DNA from: Mycobacterium seoulense
GTDB taxonomy: Bacteria; Actinomycetota; Actinomycetes; Mycobacteriales; Mycobacteriaceae
Assembly (NCBI RefSeq): GCF_010731595.1
Contig: NZ_AP022582.1
Coordinates: 5,394,001 to 5,458,000, forward strand
Length of the DNA: 64,000 nucleotides
Direction of reading: 5' to 3'
Part shown: one piece after another, positions 43,004 to 52,799 of the stretch
Layout: each line of letters opens with the position of its first letter
How positions within the stretch are numbered: position 1 is the first letter of the stretch
Translations under genes and position numbers: made by a program
The notes under the pieces: generated by a model
What the model saw: the letters and a program-made list of their open reading frames with translations, nothing else
Databases searched by the model: none
Told to the model about the DNA's origin: nothing

Positions 43004-43441
43004 ATGAACGATGCGGGATTGCGCACCAACCAGCGTCAGCGCGGGCATCGCGCCGTCGAATTGCACGTCGCGGCGCGCCTGGAAAACCTCGCGATGCTGC
43101 GGACGCTGGTCGGTGCGATCGGCACCTTCGAGGACCTGGACTTCGACGCGGTGGCGGATCTGCGGCTCGCGGTCGACGAAGTGTGCACCCGGTTGATCCG
43201 CTGCGCCACCCCCGACGCCGTCCTGGTCGTCGTGGTGGACCCGCAGGACGACCAATTGGTGGTGGAGGCGTCCGCGGCGTGCGACACCCACGACGTGGTG
43301 GCGCCCGGCAGCTTCAGTTGGCACGTGCTGACATCCTTGGCCGACGACGTCCAGACCTTCCACGACGGGCGTGAACCCAACCAAACCGGCAGCGTCTTCG
43401 GTATCACGCTGACGGCGCGACGGGCGGCCTCCAGCAGGTGA
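43004..43441 (+). CDS. rsbW: Anti-sigma factor RsbW (UsfX)
   Basis: A 145-aa GHKL-fold anti-sigma factor that binds and blocks SigF. It resembles M. tuberculosis RsbW (Rv3287c) almost throughout: RAVELHVAARLENLAMLRTL, DFDAVADLRLAVDEVCTRLI in the N-box region, and a C-terminal HDVVAPGSFSWHVLTSLADD-VQTF, SVFGITLTARR. The kinase N-box Asn typical of Bacillus RsbW is not obvious, as in the M. tuberculosis protein. ATG at 43004 is preceded by GGGAG. The stop overlaps the sigF GTG (GTGA), giving coupled translation of anti-sigma and sigma factor. Partners could include the STAS protein encoded downstream. Confidence 0.94.
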   Translation: MNDAGLRTNQRQRGHRAVELHVAARLENLAMLRTLVGAIGTFEDLDFDAVADLRLAVDEVCTRLIRCATPDAVLVVVVDPQDDQLVVEASAACDTHDVVAPGSFSWHVLTSLADDVQTFHDGREPNQTGSVFGITLTARRAASSR

Positions 43442-44226
43442 CACCACCAGCTGCCGGCGGTTCGGTCTCGCGTCCGAACGAGTACGCCGATGTCCCGGAC
43501 ATGTTCCGCGAGTTGGCGACCGTGCCCGCCGACTCGATGGAATTCCAGCGTCAACGGGACAAGATCGTCGAGCGTTGCCTGCCGCTGGCCGACCACATCG
43601 CCCGCCGGTTCGAGGGCCGCGGCGAACCGCGCGACGACCTCGTCCAGGTGGCGCGGGTCGGGCTGGTCAACGCCGTGGTCCGCTTCGACGTGGAGACGGG
43701 CTCGGACTTCGTGTCGTTCGCGGTGCCCACGATCATGGGCGAGGTCCGCCGGCACTTCCGCGACAACAGCTGGTCGGTCAAGGTACCGCGCCGCCTGAAG
43801 GAACTGCACCTGCGCCTGGGCACCGCGACCGCCGATCTGTCGCAGCGGCTCGGCCGGGCGCCCACCGCGACCGAACTCGCCGCCGAACTCGGCATGGACC
43901 GCGAGGAGGTCGTCGAGGGCCTGGTGGCGGGGAGCTCGTACAACACCCTGTCCATCGACAGCGGTGGCGGCAGCGACGAGGACGAAGCCCGCGCCATCGC
44001 CGACACCCTGGGCGACGTGGACACCGGTCTGGACCGGATCGAGGACCAGGAGTCGCTGCGCCCCCTGCTCGAGGCGCTGCCCGAACGGGAGCGAACGGTG
44101 TTGGTGCTCAGGTTCTTCGAGTCGATGACGCAGACACAGATCGCCGAACGGGTCGGCATCTCGCAGATGCACGTCTCCAGGCTGCTGGCGAAGTCGCTAA
44201 CGCGACTGCGTGACCAACTGCAATAG
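43438..44226 (+). CDS. sigF: Stress-response sigma factor SigF
   Basis: A 262-aa group 3 (sigma-B/F type) sigma factor. Region 2 is visible as IVERCLPLADHIARRFEGRG, DDLVQVARVGLVNAVVRFD and SDFVSFAVPTIMGEVRRHFRD. Region 3 contains SVKVPRRLKELHLRLG and RAPTATELAAELGM. Region 4 ends in LPERERTVLVLRFFESMTQTQIAERVGISQMHVSRLLAKSL, whose last part is the -35 recognition helix. GTG start at 43438 overlaps rsbW. The 3' end overlaps a convergent STAS gene by 30 nt. SigF drives late-stationary-phase, carotenoid and stress genes in mycobacteria; two promoters in this locus match its consensus. Confidence 0.95.
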   Translation: MTPPAAGGSVSRPNEYADVPDMFRELATVPADSMEFQRQRDKIVERCLPLADHIARRFEGRGEPRDDLVQVARVGLVNAVVRFDVETGSDFVSFAVPTIMGEVRRHFRDNSWSVKVPRRLKELHLRLGTATADLSQRLGRAPTATELAAELGMDREEVVEGLVAGSSYNTLSIDSGGGSDEDEARAIADTLGDVDTGLDRIEDQESLRPLLEALPERERTVLVLRFFESMTQTQIAERVGISQMHVSRLLAKSLTRLRDQLQ

Positions 44227-44616
44227 GGACAGCGACTCGTCGCCTTCCGCCCGCAGCGGTTCCAGCAGCGGCTCGGCCATCGGTGTCGTCACCGGCAGCG
44301 TGCCGTCGGGGTCGCAGATGCGCAGCAGCCGCGACACGGCCGGGCTGGGCGCCATGGCCCAATCCGCCTGGGCGCCCGAGGACATGACGTTGATCCGGTG
44401 CAGTGCCGAAAAACCCGCCGTACCAATGAATTTCAGGCCACGAAGGTCGAGGACCAGGCGCCGCGAACGGCCGATGCTCTGTCGGACATACGCCGCCAGC
44501 TGGTCGGCGTTGGCGGCGTCGAGTTCACCGTCGACCGTGATCAGGGTTCCCGAGGGTTCCCAGCGCGCGGTGAACTGCGCCGCGCGGCTGTGCTGCCAAG
44601 ATTGGGCCACAGGCAT
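44197..44616 (-). CDS. STAS-domain protein, putative anti-anti-sigma factor
   Basis: A 139-aa cytosolic protein with a central STAS domain. It has GTLITVDGELDAANADQLAAY, then LVLDLRGLKFIGTAGFSALHRI. In this last motif the usual phosphorylated Ser of DSSG is replaced by GTAG, as in some mycobacterial relatives, so control by phosphorylation may be through Thr or be absent. The start ATG at 44616 follows GGAG; an ATG at 44628 is possible. Located directly beside rsbW-sigF, it is a good candidate to bind RsbW and free SigF. A poor SigF-like promoter (GGGTAG, minus strand about 44754-44749) lies upstream. A STAS gene is not at this site in H37Rv as far as recalled. Confidence 0.8.
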   Translation of the reverse strand: MPVAQSWQHSRAAQFTARWEPSGTLITVDGELDAANADQLAAYVRQSIGRSRRLVLDLRGLKFIGTAGFSALHRINVMSSGAQADWAMAPSPAVSRLLRICDPDGTLPVTTPMAEPLLEPLRAEGDESLSLLQLVTQSR

Positions 44617-44806
44617 GACTGACTCCATCCGTAGAGGAGGGTGTGCTGCGGAATAGGCCCGGCGTGGACCCGAAGGAGAGAGCAGTGAGTTCAAGTTCCC
44701 GCGCCCGTCGAGCTATCCGCACGGCTGTGAACTCAACCTGACCTGACCCTACCCGCGGTGCCGCAAGCCGACAACGATTCCTGTGCCAATTCTCAGGAAC
44801 GCCGCA

Positions 44807-46603
44807 TCACTTGATCTCGGCAAGTACCGTGCCCTGGGTGATGGCGGCCCCGGCCTCGACCGCGAGGCCGGTGATCACGCCGTCCTTGTGTGCGGTGACC
44901 GGGTTCTCCATCTTCATCGCCTCGAGGACCACGACCAGGTCGCCGCTGGCGACCTCCTGCCCCTCCTCGACCGCGACCTTGACCACGGTGCCCTGCATCG
45001 GGGCGGTCACCGCGTCGCCGGAAGCGGCGGCACCCGCGTGCGCCCCGCGCTTGCGCGGCTTGGGCTTCTTGCGGATGACACCGGCCGGATCGGCGGCGGA
45101 ACCGTTGCCCAGCGCCAGGTCACCGGGCAGCGACACCTCGAGCCGGCGGCCGCCGACCTCCACGACCACCTTCTGGCGCGGGCGGGCGTCGTCCTCGTCG
45201 AGGGGCTCGCCGCCGGTGAAGGGTTCGATGGTGTTGTTCCACTCGGTCTCGATCCAGCGGGTGTGGACCGAGAAGCCGTCGCCGTCGCCGATGAACGCCG
45301 GGTCGGACACCACGGCGCGATGGAACGGGATGACGGTGGCCAGCCCTTCGACGTGGAATTCAGAAAGAGCACGCCGGGAGCGGGCCAGGGCCTCTTCGCG
45401 GGTGGCGCCGTACACGATGAGCTTGGCCAGCATCGAGTCGAACTGGCCGCCGATCACCGAACCGGCCTCGACACCGGAATCCAGCCGGACCCCGGGTCCG
45501 CTGGGGGTGTCGTACCGGGTGACGGGGCCCGGCGCCGGGAGGAAGCCACGCCCGGCGTCCTCGCCGTTGATCCGGAACTCGATGGCGTGGCCGCGCGGCG
45601 TGGGATCCTCGGTGAGATCCAGCTTTTCGCCGTTGGCGATCTTGAACTGCTGCAACACCAGGTCGATGCCCGCGGTCTCCTCGGTGACCGGGTGCTCGAC
45701 CTGCAGGCGGGTGTTGACCTCCAGGAACGAGATCAGGCCGTCCTGGCCGACCAGGTACTCGACGGTCCCGGCGCCGTAGTAGTGCGCCTCCTTGCAGATG
45801 CGCTTGGCCGACTCATGGATCTCCTTGCGCTGCGCGTCGGTCAGGAACGGCGCGGGCGCCTCCTCCACCAGCTTCTGGAAGCGGCGCTGCAGGGAGCAGT
45901 CGCGGGTGCCGGCCACGATGACGTTGCCGTGCTGGTCGGCGATCACCTGCGCCTCGACGTGGCGGGGCTTGTCCAGGTAGCGCTCGACGAAGCACTCGCC
46001 GCGGCCGAACGCGGCGACGGCTTCGCGCACCGCCGACTCGTACAGGTGGGGAATCTCTTCGATGGTGCGCGCCACCTTCATGCCCCGCCCGCCGCCGCCG
46101 AAGGCCGCCTTGATGGCGATCGGCACGCCGTACTCCTTGGCGAAGGCGACCACCTCGTCGGCGTCCTTGACCGGGTCGGGGGTGCCGGGCACCAGGGGTG
46201 CCTGGGCGCGGGCCGCGATGTGGCGGGCGGTGACCTTGTCACCGAGGTCGCGGATCGACTGGGGGCTCGGGCCGATCCAGATCAGCCCGGCGTCGATGAC
46301 CGCCTGCGCGAAATCGGCGTTCTCCGAGAGGAAGCCGTAGCCCGGGTGCACGGCGTTGGCGCCCGACTTGGCCGCCGCGTCGAGCAGCTTGCCGAAGTCC
46401 AGGTAGGACTCCGCGGAGGTCTGGCCACCGAGGGCGAATGCCTCGTCGGCGAGGCGCACGTGCGGCGCGTCGGCGTCGGGCTCGGCGTACACCGCCACGC
46501 TGGGCAGGCCCGCGTCGCGGGCCGCCCGGATCACCCGGACAGCGATCTCGCCGCGGTTGGCGACAAGCACTTTGGAGATCCTCGAGCTGGCGTGACTAGC
46601 CAC
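44807..46603 (-). CDS. accA3: Acyl-CoA carboxylase alpha subunit (biotin carboxylase and carrier)
   Basis: A 598-aa protein with all three parts of a mycobacterial alpha subunit. The biotin carboxylase N-terminal region is [20 protein letters not shown]; the ATP-grasp domain has [13 protein letters not shown], the [13 protein letters not shown] motif, and [16 protein letters not shown]. The C-terminal biotin carrier has EAMKMENPV with the biotinylated Lys. AccA3 supplies carboxybiotin to AccD4, AccD5 and AccD6 partners for malonyl-, methylmalonyl- and long-chain carboxyacyl-CoA, the precursors of mycolic and methyl-branched lipids. birA, accE5 and accD5 are close by. Same length as Rv3285 (600 aa). 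Confidence 0.95.
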   Translation of the reverse strand: MASHASSRISKVLVANRGEIAVRVIRAARDAGLPSVAVYAEPDADAPHVRLADEAFALGGQTSAESYLDFGKLLDAAAKSGANAVHPGYGFLSENADFAQAVIDAGLIWIGPSPQSIRDLGDKVTARHIAARAQAPLVPGTPDPVKDADEVVAFAKEYGVPIAIKAAFGGGGRGMKVARTIEEIPHLYESAVREAVAAFGRGECFVERYLDKPRHVEAQVIADQHGNVIVAGTRDCSLQRRFQKLVEEAPAPFLTDAQRKEIHESAKRICKEAHYYGAGTVEYLVGQDGLISFLEVNTRLQVEHPVTEETAGIDLVLQQFKIANGEKLDLTEDPTPRGHAIEFRINGEDAGRGFLPAPGPVTRYDTPSGPGVRLDSGVEAGSVIGGQFDSMLAKLIVYGATREEALARSRRALSEFHVEGLATVIPFHRAVVSDPAFIGDGDGFSVHTRWIETEWNNTIEPFTGGEPLDEDDARPRQKVVVEVGGRRLEVSLPGDLALGNGSAADPAGVIRKKPKPRKRGAHAGAAASGDAVTAPMQGTVVKVAVEEGQEVASGDLVVVLEAMKMENPVTAHKDGVITGLAVEAGAAITQGTVLAEIK

Positions 46604-46703
46604 TGCGCCTCCTGTTTGGCATATCTGAAGCGGACGTTCTTTCCGCCGTGGGCTTCTTTAAGAGAGTTTCTTACAACTCCCGGGAAGTCTAAGCGCCGCG
46701 CCG

Positions 46704-47150
46704 TCAGGCCGACGAGGCGGTGCCGGTATTTTGACCGGACTCGCGCAGCCGCCGCTTGATGCGGGCGAGCATCGCCGACATGCCGCGCAACCGCAGCGGG
46801 CTGATGAGCGCGGCCAACCCCAGGTCGGTGTAGAAATCCTCGGGCACCGCCAGAATGTCGGCGGCCGGCTGCTCGTCGAGACCGGCGGCCAGGATCGCCG
46901 CGAACCCCCGGGTGGTCGGCGCCTCGGCGGGCGCGCTGAAGTGCAGCCGCACCCGGTTCGGGTCGCCGGCGTCGACGTGGAGGAAGAGCGGGGTCTGGCA
47001 CTCGGGCACCGGCTCCATGGCCTGTTCTTCCAACTCGGCGGGCAGGGCCGGGAGTTCGTTGGCGTATTCCAGCAGCAGCGCCAGCTTGTCCTGGCCCTCG
47101 ACCTCGGCGAAGTCGGACACCACCTCGGCCAACGGGGCGGGCAGGGTCAT
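46704..47150 (-). CDS. SufE-like protein (Rv3284-like)
   Basis: A 148-aa protein of the SufE/CsdE fold: [28 protein letters not shown] at the N-terminus, then [12 protein letters not shown] with the single Cys that accepts persulfide sulfur in SufE, and [17 protein letters not shown]. The C-terminal helices include [19 protein letters not shown]. It could pass sulfur from a cysteine desulfurase to Fe-S assembly. Its start ATG overlaps the sseA stop by 4 nt, linking it to a sulfurtransferase, the same order as Rv3284-Rv3283. Confidence 0.85.
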   Translation of the reverse strand: MTLPAPLAEVVSDFAEVEGQDKLALLLEYANELPALPAELEEQAMEPVPECQTPLFLHVDAGDPNRVRLHFSAPAEAPTTRGFAAILAAGLDEQPAADILAVPEDFYTDLGLAALISPLRLRGMSAMLARIKRRLRESGQNTGTASSA

Positions 47151-48040
47151 CGGATGGGAACGTCGCCCGGCTCTTCACCCGCGACGATCGGGGTGCGCAC
47201 GGTGTTGCCCCACTCGGTCCACGATCCGTCGTAGTTGCGCACCCCGGGCTTGCCCAGCAGGTAGGTGAGCACGAACCAGGTGTGGCTGGACCGCTCCCCG
47301 ATGCGGCAGTACACGACGGTCTTGTCGTCGGGGGTGATGAAGTCGTAGAGCTCCTCGAGCTCGTCGCGGCTGCGGAAGCGCCCGCTCTCGTCGACCGCCT
47401 TGGCCCACGGGATGGACCGGGCGGTGGGGATGTGGCCGCCGCGCAGCACGCCCTCCTCGGGGTAGTCGGGCATGTGGGTGCGCTTGCCGGTGTACTCGTC
47501 CGGCGAGCGCACGTCGATCAGCGGCTGGGTGCCCAGAATGGCCAGCACGTCGTCCTTGAAGGCCCGGATGGGTTCGTCGTTGCGCGCGACGACGGGGTAG
47601 CCGCTGGAGGTCTTGGTCGGCACGTCCAGGGTGGTCTCCCGGCGCTCGGCCAGCCAAAGGTCGCGGCCGCCGTTGAGCAGGCGCACGTCGGGGTGGCCGA
47701 ACAGCGTGAAGACCCACAGCGCGTAGGCGGCCCACCAGTTGCTCTTGTCGCCGTAGATCACCACGGTGTCGTCGCGCGAGATGCCCTTGCGGTCCATCAA
47801 TTCGGCGAACTGCTCGCCGTTGATGTAGTCGCGGACCCTCGGGTCGTTGAGGTCGGTGTGCCAGTCGATCTTGACCGCGCCGGGGATATGGCCGACGTCG
47901 TAGAGCAGGACGTCTTCGTCGGATTCGACGATCACCAGGCCGGGGGTGCCCTGGTGGGCGGAGAGCCAGTCGGCCGTGACCAGTCGTTCCGGGTGGGCGT
48001 AGGCCGTCAGAGTCGGGCTTGGATCGGGGGGTAATGCCAC
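47147..48040 (-). CDS. sseA: Thiosulfate sulfurtransferase SseA
   Basis: A 297-aa two-domain rhodanese. The inactive N-terminal repeat has [15 protein letters not shown] and [18 protein letters not shown]; the active C-terminal repeat has [29 protein letters not shown] and the catalytic loop [10 protein letters not shown] with the active-site Cys. It transfers sulfur from thiosulfate to a thiol or cyanide. The M. tuberculosis orthologue takes part in a redox network with SodA and DoxX. The gene's stop overlaps the SufE-like start, so sulfur handling is probably the joint role. Confidence 0.93.
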   Translation of the reverse strand: MALPPDPSPTLTAYAHPERLVTADWLSAHQGTPGLVIVESDEDVLLYDVGHIPGAVKIDWHTDLNDPRVRDYINGEQFAELMDRKGISRDDTVVIYGDKSNWWAAYALWVFTLFGHPDVRLLNGGRDLWLAERRETTLDVPTKTSSGYPVVARNDEPIRAFKDDVLAILGTQPLIDVRSPDEYTGKRTHMPDYPEEGVLRGGHIPTARSIPWAKAVDESGRFRSRDELEELYDFITPDDKTVVYCRIGERSSHTWFVLTYLLGKPGVRNYDGSWTEWGNTVRTPIVAGEEPGDVPIR

Positions 48041-48067
48041 GCCACCGAGCCTACCGCCAGGGGTGAA

Positions 48068-48115
48068 GCGTGCGTTTGCCGCCGCGACAGTTACGCCATG
48101 GCGACGACACGCCGG
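48068..48115 (+). repeat. Interrupted third copy of the GTGCGTGTTTG element
   Basis: Between sseA and maf (48041-48131) the sequence starts gcgtgcgtttg and ends cgacgacacgccgg. These match the two ends of the 29-nt element at 5941-5969 (minus strand), but about 20 extra nt lie between. It supports a dispersed intergenic repeat family. Confidence 0.45.
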
Positions 48116-48131
48116 ATCGGGCCGCCATGGT

Positions 48132-48788
48132 TCAAGTCTCGGGGATGTCGGTTGCCCGGTTAGCCGCCCACAACGCGGCGACCGACAGGCCGACGCGGCC
48201 CAACATCGACCGCAGCAGCGGCAGGCTGACGCCGATCACGTTCGACGGGTCGCCGTCGATCCCGTCGACGAACCAGCCGCCCAGCCCGTCGAGGGTGAAC
48301 CCGCCGGCGACGTGCAGCGGCTCGCCGCCGGCGACGTAAGCCCGCAGGTCCGCGTCGGAGGGGTCGGCGAAATGCACTGTGGTGCAGGCCGATTCCGCTT
48401 CGCGGCCGGTGATCGCGCCGCCGCTCAGCCGCAACAGGCAGTGCCCGGTGTGCAGCCGGCCCGACCGGCCGGCCATGCCCCGCCACTGGGCCATCGCCGC
48501 GTCGGCCGAGCCGGGCTTGCCGCACAGTTCGCCGTCGAGGTGCAGCATCGAATCGCAGCCGAGCACAACGCAATCCGCCGCGACGGCGCCGTCCAGCTCG
48601 CCCGCCACCCGTTCGGCCTTCGCGGCGGCCAGCGCGCACACCACCTCGGCCGGTTCGGCGCCGGGAGCGAGCCCGGCGATGACGGCGTCCTCGTCCACAC
48701 CGGAGACCACGACCAGCGGATCGGCGCCGGCCTGGCGCAGCACCTTGCGGCGGCCCGACGAGGCCGACGCGAGGACCAGGCGGGTCAA
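48132..48788 (-). CDS. maf: Maf-family nucleotide pyrophosphatase
   Basis: A 218-aa nucleoside-triphosphate pyrophosphatase of the Maf/HAM1-like fold. It begins [31 protein letters not shown], the standard Maf substrate site, has [20 protein letters not shown] with the conserved Asp/Ser-type loop, then [18 protein letters not shown] and [23 protein letters not shown]. Maf proteins hydrolyse dTTP/UTP or modified pyrimidine nucleotides and are linked to cell-division arrest. Its start overlaps the accE5 stop by 4 nt, in the operon accD5-accE5-maf, as in H37Rv. Confidence 0.9.
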   Translation of the reverse strand: MTRLVLASASSGRRKVLRQAGADPLVVVSGVDEDAVIAGLAPGAEPAEVVCALAAAKAERVAGELDGAVAADCVVLGCDSMLHLDGELCGKPGSADAAMAQWRGMAGRSGRLHTGHCLLRLSGGAITGREAESACTTVHFADPSDADLRAYVAGGEPLHVAGGFTLDGLGGWFVDGIDGDPSNVIGVSLPLLRSMLGRVGLSVAALWAANRATDIPET

Positions 48789-49060
48789 CGCTTCATGTGT
48801 GTCATTTGCTGCATGGTGAGCCGCTGGTAGTTGGACATCGCGAACCGCAGCCGGTCCACCGGCAGGCCCCAGCGGGTGGGCTCGGGCTCGGTGGGCTCGG
48901 GGACGCCGCCGCCGATCAGGCCGAGCGCGGTGACCAGCGCGGCCAGCTCATCGTCGGTGGGGTGCCCCTTGAGGATGTGGAGGTGCGGCTCGTGCGCCTC
49001 GCGCGGCTCGTGTGCCTCGGGCGCGGTTTCGGTTGCCGCGGAACCGTTCTTCTCGCTCAC
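48785..49060 (-). CDS. accE5: Acyl-CoA carboxylase epsilon subunit AccE5
   Basis: A 91-aa small subunit. The C-terminal conserved part is [21 protein letters not shown] and [20 protein letters not shown], typical of actinobacterial epsilon subunits that stabilise AccA3-AccD5. The N-terminal ~25 residues are an acidic, Glu/Ala/His-rich tail. M. tuberculosis AccE5 has a much longer N-terminus (177 aa), so this version is compact. Overlaps with both accD5 (4 nt) and maf (4 nt) imply coupled translation. Confidence 0.87.
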   Translation of the reverse strand: MSEKNGSAATETAPEAHEPREAHEPHLHILKGHPTDDELAALVTALGLIGGGVPEPTEPEPTRWGLPVDRLRFAMSNYQRLTMQQMTHMKR

Positions 49061-50697
49061 AGCGGAATGTTCCCGTGCTTCTTGGGGGGCAGGTGCGAGA
49101 TCTTGCGTTCCAGCAGCCGCAGCGCCGTGCCGATGTAGCCGCGGGTGTGCGACGGCGGGATCACCGCGTCGACGTAACCGCGCTCGGCGGCTACGTAGGG
49201 GTTGACCAAGGTGTCCTCGTACTCCTGCTGCAGCTCCAGCCGCAGCGCGTCGACGTCGTTGCCCTCCCTGGCCGCCTCGGCCAGCTGCTTGCGGTAGACG
49301 AAGCCGACGGCGCCGGAGGCGCCCATCACCGCGATCTGCGCGGTCGGCCAGGCGATGTTGACGTCGCAGCCCATGTCCTTGGAGCCCATGACGCAGTACG
49401 CGCCGCCGTAGGCCTTGCGGGTGATCACGGTGATCTTCGGGACGGTGGCCTCGCCGTAGGCGAACAGCAGCTTGGCGCCGCGCCGGATGATGCCGTTGTA
49501 TTCCTGGCCGGTGCCCGGCAGGAAGCCCGGGACGTCCACCAGCATGATGATCGGGATGTTGAAGCAGTCGCAGGTCCGGACGAACCGGGCCGCCTTCTCC
49601 GAGGCGTTGATGTCCAGGCAGCCGGCGAACTGCGTGGGCTGATTGGCCACGATGCCGACCGGCCGGCCCTCGATGCGGCCGAACCCGACGATGATGTTGG
49701 TGGCGTAGCCGTTCTGGATTTCCAGGAACTCGTCATCGTCGAGGATGCGGGTGATCACCTCGTGCATGTCGTAGGGCTGGTTGGCCGAGTCCGGGATCAA
49801 CGTGTCCAGCTCGAGGTCCTCCTCGGTGAGGTTGTCCTCGATCGCGCCCTCGGGGATGGGCACGGCGTAGCGCGGGGCGTCGGTGGCGTTGTTGGGCGGC
49901 AGGTAGCTCAGCAGGTCGCGCACCCAGTCGAAGGCGTCCTGCTCGCCGGAGGCGACGTAGTGCAGGGTGCCCGACTTGGCCATGTGGGTGTGGGCGCCGC
50001 CGAGCTCTTCCATCGTGACGTCCTCGCCGGTGACGGTCTTGATGACGTCCGGCCCGGTGATGAACATCTGGCTGGTCTGGTCGACCATCACGACGAAGTC
50101 GGTCAGGGCGGGGGAGTAGACGTGCCCGCCGGCGGCGGCACCCATGATCAGCGAGATCTGCGGGATCACGCCCGAGGCCAGGATGTTGTTGCGGAAGATT
50201 TTGCTGTACAGGCCGAGCGAGACCACGCCCTCCTGGATCCGCGCGCCGGCGCCGTCGTTGATGCCGATCAGCGGGCGGCCGGTCTTGATCGCCAGCTCCT
50301 GCACCTTGACGATCTTCTCGCCGTACACCTCGCCGAGGCTCCCGCCGAACACCGTGGCGTCCTGGCTGAAGATGCACACGTCGCGGCCGTCGATGGTGCC
50401 GTAGCCGGTGATCACGCCGTCGCCGAGCGGGCGGTTGTGCTCGAGGCCGAAGTTCTTGCTGCGGTGCCGCGCCAGCGCGTCGAGCTCGACGAACGAGTCC
50501 TCGTCCAGCAGGGCGAGGATGCGCTCGCGGGCGGTCAGCTTGCCCTTGGCGTGCACCTTCTCGACCGCCTCTTCGCCCACCGGGTGCAGCGACTCTTCCC
50601 GGCGCTTGTGCAGTTCGGCCAGCTTGCCTGCGGTGGTGTGGATGTCGATGGTGTGCTCGGCGGCCGGCTCCGCGGTGTGGTCGGTAACGCTTGTCAT
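49057..50697 (-). CDS. accD5: Propionyl-CoA carboxylase beta subunit AccD5
   Basis: A 546-aa carboxyltransferase (crotonase fold, two halves). The N-terminal half has [33 protein letters not shown] and [18 protein letters not shown]. The C-terminal half has [36 protein letters not shown] and the [13 protein letters not shown] tail. AccD5 with AccA3 and AccE5 makes methylmalonyl-CoA for methyl-branched lipids. The start is the ATG at 50697 ([11 protein letters not shown]), giving the 548-aa family length; the open frame continues upstream over birA only as a shadow. birA diverges 52 nt away. Confidence 0.95.
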   Translation of the reverse strand: MTSVTDHTAEPAAEHTIDIHTTAGKLAELHKRREESLHPVGEEAVEKVHAKGKLTARERILALLDEDSFVELDALARHRSKNFGLEHNRPLGDGVITGYGTIDGRDVCIFSQDATVFGGSLGEVYGEKIVKVQELAIKTGRPLIGINDGAGARIQEGVVSLGLYSKIFRNNILASGVIPQISLIMGAAAGGHVYSPALTDFVVMVDQTSQMFITGPDVIKTVTGEDVTMEELGGAHTHMAKSGTLHYVASGEQDAFDWVRDLLSYLPPNNATDAPRYAVPIPEGAIEDNLTEEDLELDTLIPDSANQPYDMHEVITRILDDDEFLEIQNGYATNIIVGFGRIEGRPVGIVANQPTQFAGCLDINASEKAARFVRTCDCFNIPIIMLVDVPGFLPGTGQEYNGIIRRGAKLLFAYGEATVPKITVITRKAYGGAYCVMGSKDMGCDVNIAWPTAQIAVMGASGAVGFVYRKQLAEAAREGNDVDALRLELQQEYEDTLVNPYVAAERGYVDAVIPPSHTRGYIGTALRLLERKISHLPPKKHGNIPL

Positions 50698-50749
50698 GGG
50701 ATCCGATGGTATCGGCCGCCGCCCCGACGGAGTTTTAGGCTGGGTGGTG

Positions 50750-51559
50750 ATGGCCACCGATGAGCTCCGGGCGCCGCTGGACGCGGCCGCGCTGCGCGCC
50801 GAACTGATCGGCACCGGGCTGGGCTGGCGCCGGCTGGACGTCGTCGAACAGACCGGCTCCACCAACGCAGACCTGCTCGCGCAGGCGACGTCGGGGACCG
50901 ACGTGGCCGGCGCCGTGCTGATCGCCGAGCACCAGACCGCCGGCCGCGGGCGGCACGGCCGCGACTGGTCGGCCACCCCGCGGGCCCAGATCACGATGTC
51001 GGTCGGCGTCAGCATCGTCGACGTGCCGACCGCGGGGTGGGGGTGGCTGCCCCTGGCCACCGGGGTGGCGGTGGTCGACACGGTCGCCCCGCTGCTCGAG
51101 GGGGTTCGGGTGGGGCTCAAGTGGCCCAACGACGTGCTGGCGGGTCCCCCGGATTCGCCGGGCAAGCTGGCGGGCATCCTCGCCGAGGTGGCCAAGCCGG
51201 TGGTGGTGATCGGCCTGGGGCTCAACGTATTCCAGGCCCCTGATGGCATCGTGGGGGCCACCTCGCTGCTCGACCTGGGCGTGCCGGCGCCCGACCGCAC
51301 CCGGCTGGTGTGCGGCCTGCTGTCCGAGCTCGGCCGGCGGATCGTGGCCTGGCGCGCCGCGCGCGGGGCCGACTGGGCGCTGGCGGCCGACTACCGGGCG
51401 CGCAGCCTGACCATCGGCAACCGGGTGCGCGCCCACCTGCCCGGCGGCAAGGAGGTCGTCGGCCTGGCGAGCGCCGTCGACGACCAGGGCAGGCTGTGCA
51501 TCGAGACCGGGGGACAGACCGTCGTCGTTTCCGCCGGTGACGTGGTGCATTTGCGGTAG
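50750..51559 (+). CDS. birA: Biotin-protein ligase BirA
   Basis: A 269-aa group I ligase without an N-terminal DNA-binding domain. It attaches biotin through biotinyl-AMP to the carrier Lys of AccA3. Motifs: [13 protein letters not shown], the ATP/biotin loop [26 protein letters not shown], and [23 protein letters not shown], plus a C-terminal SH3-like domain ending in [12 protein letters not shown]. The ATG at 50750 is preceded by an alternative GTG. It is divergent from accD5, so ligase and substrate complex genes face a shared promoter region. Confidence 0.93.
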   Translation: MATDELRAPLDAAALRAELIGTGLGWRRLDVVEQTGSTNADLLAQATSGTDVAGAVLIAEHQTAGRGRHGRDWSATPRAQITMSVGVSIVDVPTAGWGWLPLATGVAVVDTVAPLLEGVRVGLKWPNDVLAGPPDSPGKLAGILAEVAKPVVVIGLGLNVFQAPDGIVGATSLLDLGVPAPDRTRLVCGLLSELGRRIVAWRAARGADWALAADYRARSLTIGNRVRAHLPGGKEVVGLASAVDDQGRLCIETGGQTVVVSAGDVVHLR

Positions 51560-51569
51560 CTTCGGGCGA

Positions 51570-52088
51570 GTGAGCTATCCGGATAACGTCCTGGCCGCCG
51601 GCGAGCAGGTGATCGTCCACCGCCACCCGCACTGGAAGCGGCTGATCTGGCCGGTCGTGGCCCTCCTGCTGGCGACGGCGCTGGCGTCGTTCGGCTCCGG
51701 CTACCTCAACTCGACGCATTGGGGCCAGCTGGCCAAGAACGTCATCTACGGCGTCATCTGGGGCGTCTGGCTGGTGATCGTCGGCTGGCTGACGTTGTGG
51801 CCGTTCCTGACCTGGCTGACCACACACTTCGTCGTGACGAACCGGCGGGTGATGTTTCGGCACGGGGTGCTGACCCGCACCGGAATAGACATCCCGCTGG
51901 CGCGGATCAACAGCGTGGAATTCCGCGACCGGATTACCGAGCGGATGTTTCGCACGGGGACGCTGATCATCGAATCGGCGTCACAAGATCCATTGGAGTT
52001 CTACGACATTCCGCGGCTGCGCGATGTGCACGCGCTGCTGTATCACGAAGTCTTCGACACCCTCGGCTCGGAGGAATCGCCCAGCTGA
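51570..52088 (+). CDS. PH-domain membrane protein, Rv3278c-like
   Basis: A 172-aa protein with a short cytosolic start (SYPDNVLAAGEQVIVHRHPHW), two membrane segments (LIWPVVALLLATALASFG and VIYGVIWGVWLVIVGWLTLW) and a C-terminal bacterial PH (YdbS/bPH2) domain (FVVTNRRVMFRHGVLTRTGIDIPLARINSVEF). GTG at 51570 begins 10 nt after birA. Length equals Rv3278c. Its last 46 nt overlap the convergent GtrA gene. The role is unknown; related YdbS-type proteins are thought to act in envelope stress or lipid handling. Confidence 0.85.
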   Translation: MSYPDNVLAAGEQVIVHRHPHWKRLIWPVVALLLATALASFGSGYLNSTHWGQLAKNVIYGVIWGVWLVIVGWLTLWPFLTWLTTHFVVTNRRVMFRHGVLTRTGIDIPLARINSVEFRDRITERMFRTGTLIIESASQDPLEFYDIPRLRDVHALLYHEVFDTLGSEESPS

Positions 52089-52702
52089 GTCAACCGGCCG
52101 CGCCGGTTGCGCCAGGCCCGCAGCGGCGTGACGTTGCCGCCCTCGATCTCGTCCTCGAGCATCTCGGCGATGCCGCCGGCGGTCAGCGCGGACTCCAGCG
52201 CCTTGTCGGGGTTGCGCGCGAACTCGTCGGGGAACACCCAGCGCCGGAACGCCCAGAAGCGGAACGCCATCTGCAGCAGGTTGCCGATGACGTAGGCCGA
52301 GATGAAGTCCGCGATGTTCTCCACGGTCAGCGACACCGTGGGCTCCCGCAGCTGCAGGACGTAGCTGGAGAACCACAGCGGCGCCATGGAGAGCAGCACC
52401 CCCACGCCGCTGAAGGCGAAGAACAGCAGCGCCTCGTGGTGGCGTTCGCGGCCGCCGCGGTCGCGGAAGCTCCATTCGCGGTTCAACACGTAGGACGCGA
52501 TCACCGCGACGATGCCGGCGATGACCTTCGCGGTGACCGGCTTGTAGTCCAGAATTGTCAGCTTCAGCGTGTAGAAAATCGCCGAGTCGATCACGAACGT
52601 CGTTCCGCCGACGATGGCGAATTTGATCAGTTCGTGGTGGCGCAGCAAATAGGGCTGAATAAACCCGGGCAGACGCTCGATTGCGGCTTCGGCGAAGGGC
52701 AC
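52043..52702 (-). CDS. GtrA-family membrane protein
   Basis: A 219-aa protein with four predicted membrane helices in the GtrA fold: LIKFAIVGGTTFVIDSAIFY, VIAGIVAVIASYVLNREWSF, LLFFAFSGVGVLLSMAPLWF and a last one around AYVIGNLLQMAFRFWAFRRW. VLNREWSF is the signature turn. GtrA proteins help polyprenyl-linked sugars cross the membrane for glycan modification. A charged C-terminal tail of ~60 residues (LTAGGIAEMLEDEIEGGN) is characteristic of the mycobacterial member Rv3277. It converges with and overlaps the PH-domain gene by 46 nt. Confidence 0.88.
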   Translation of the reverse strand: MPFAEAAIERLPGFIQPYLLRHHELIKFAIVGGTTFVIDSAIFYTLKLTILDYKPVTAKVIAGIVAVIASYVLNREWSFRDRGGRERHHEALLFFAFSGVGVLLSMAPLWFSSYVLQLREPTVSLTVENIADFISAYVIGNLLQMAFRFWAFRRWVFPDEFARNPDKALESALTAGGIAEMLEDEIEGGNVTPLRAWRNRRGRLTQLGDSSEPRVSKTS

Positions 52703-52799
52703 AAGTCGTCAGTGTACGGACGCACACAAAATCGACGCAAAATGGTACATAACGATTCGGCGTCACCGCCGGTCAACACGCCGCCGGTGCCATGACACC

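Noticed and set aside
44686..44735. 8-bp inverted repeat tgagttca/tgaactca near the STAS gene start
   Set aside because: Arms are 34 nt apart, without U-rich tail or known regulator match; could be chance.
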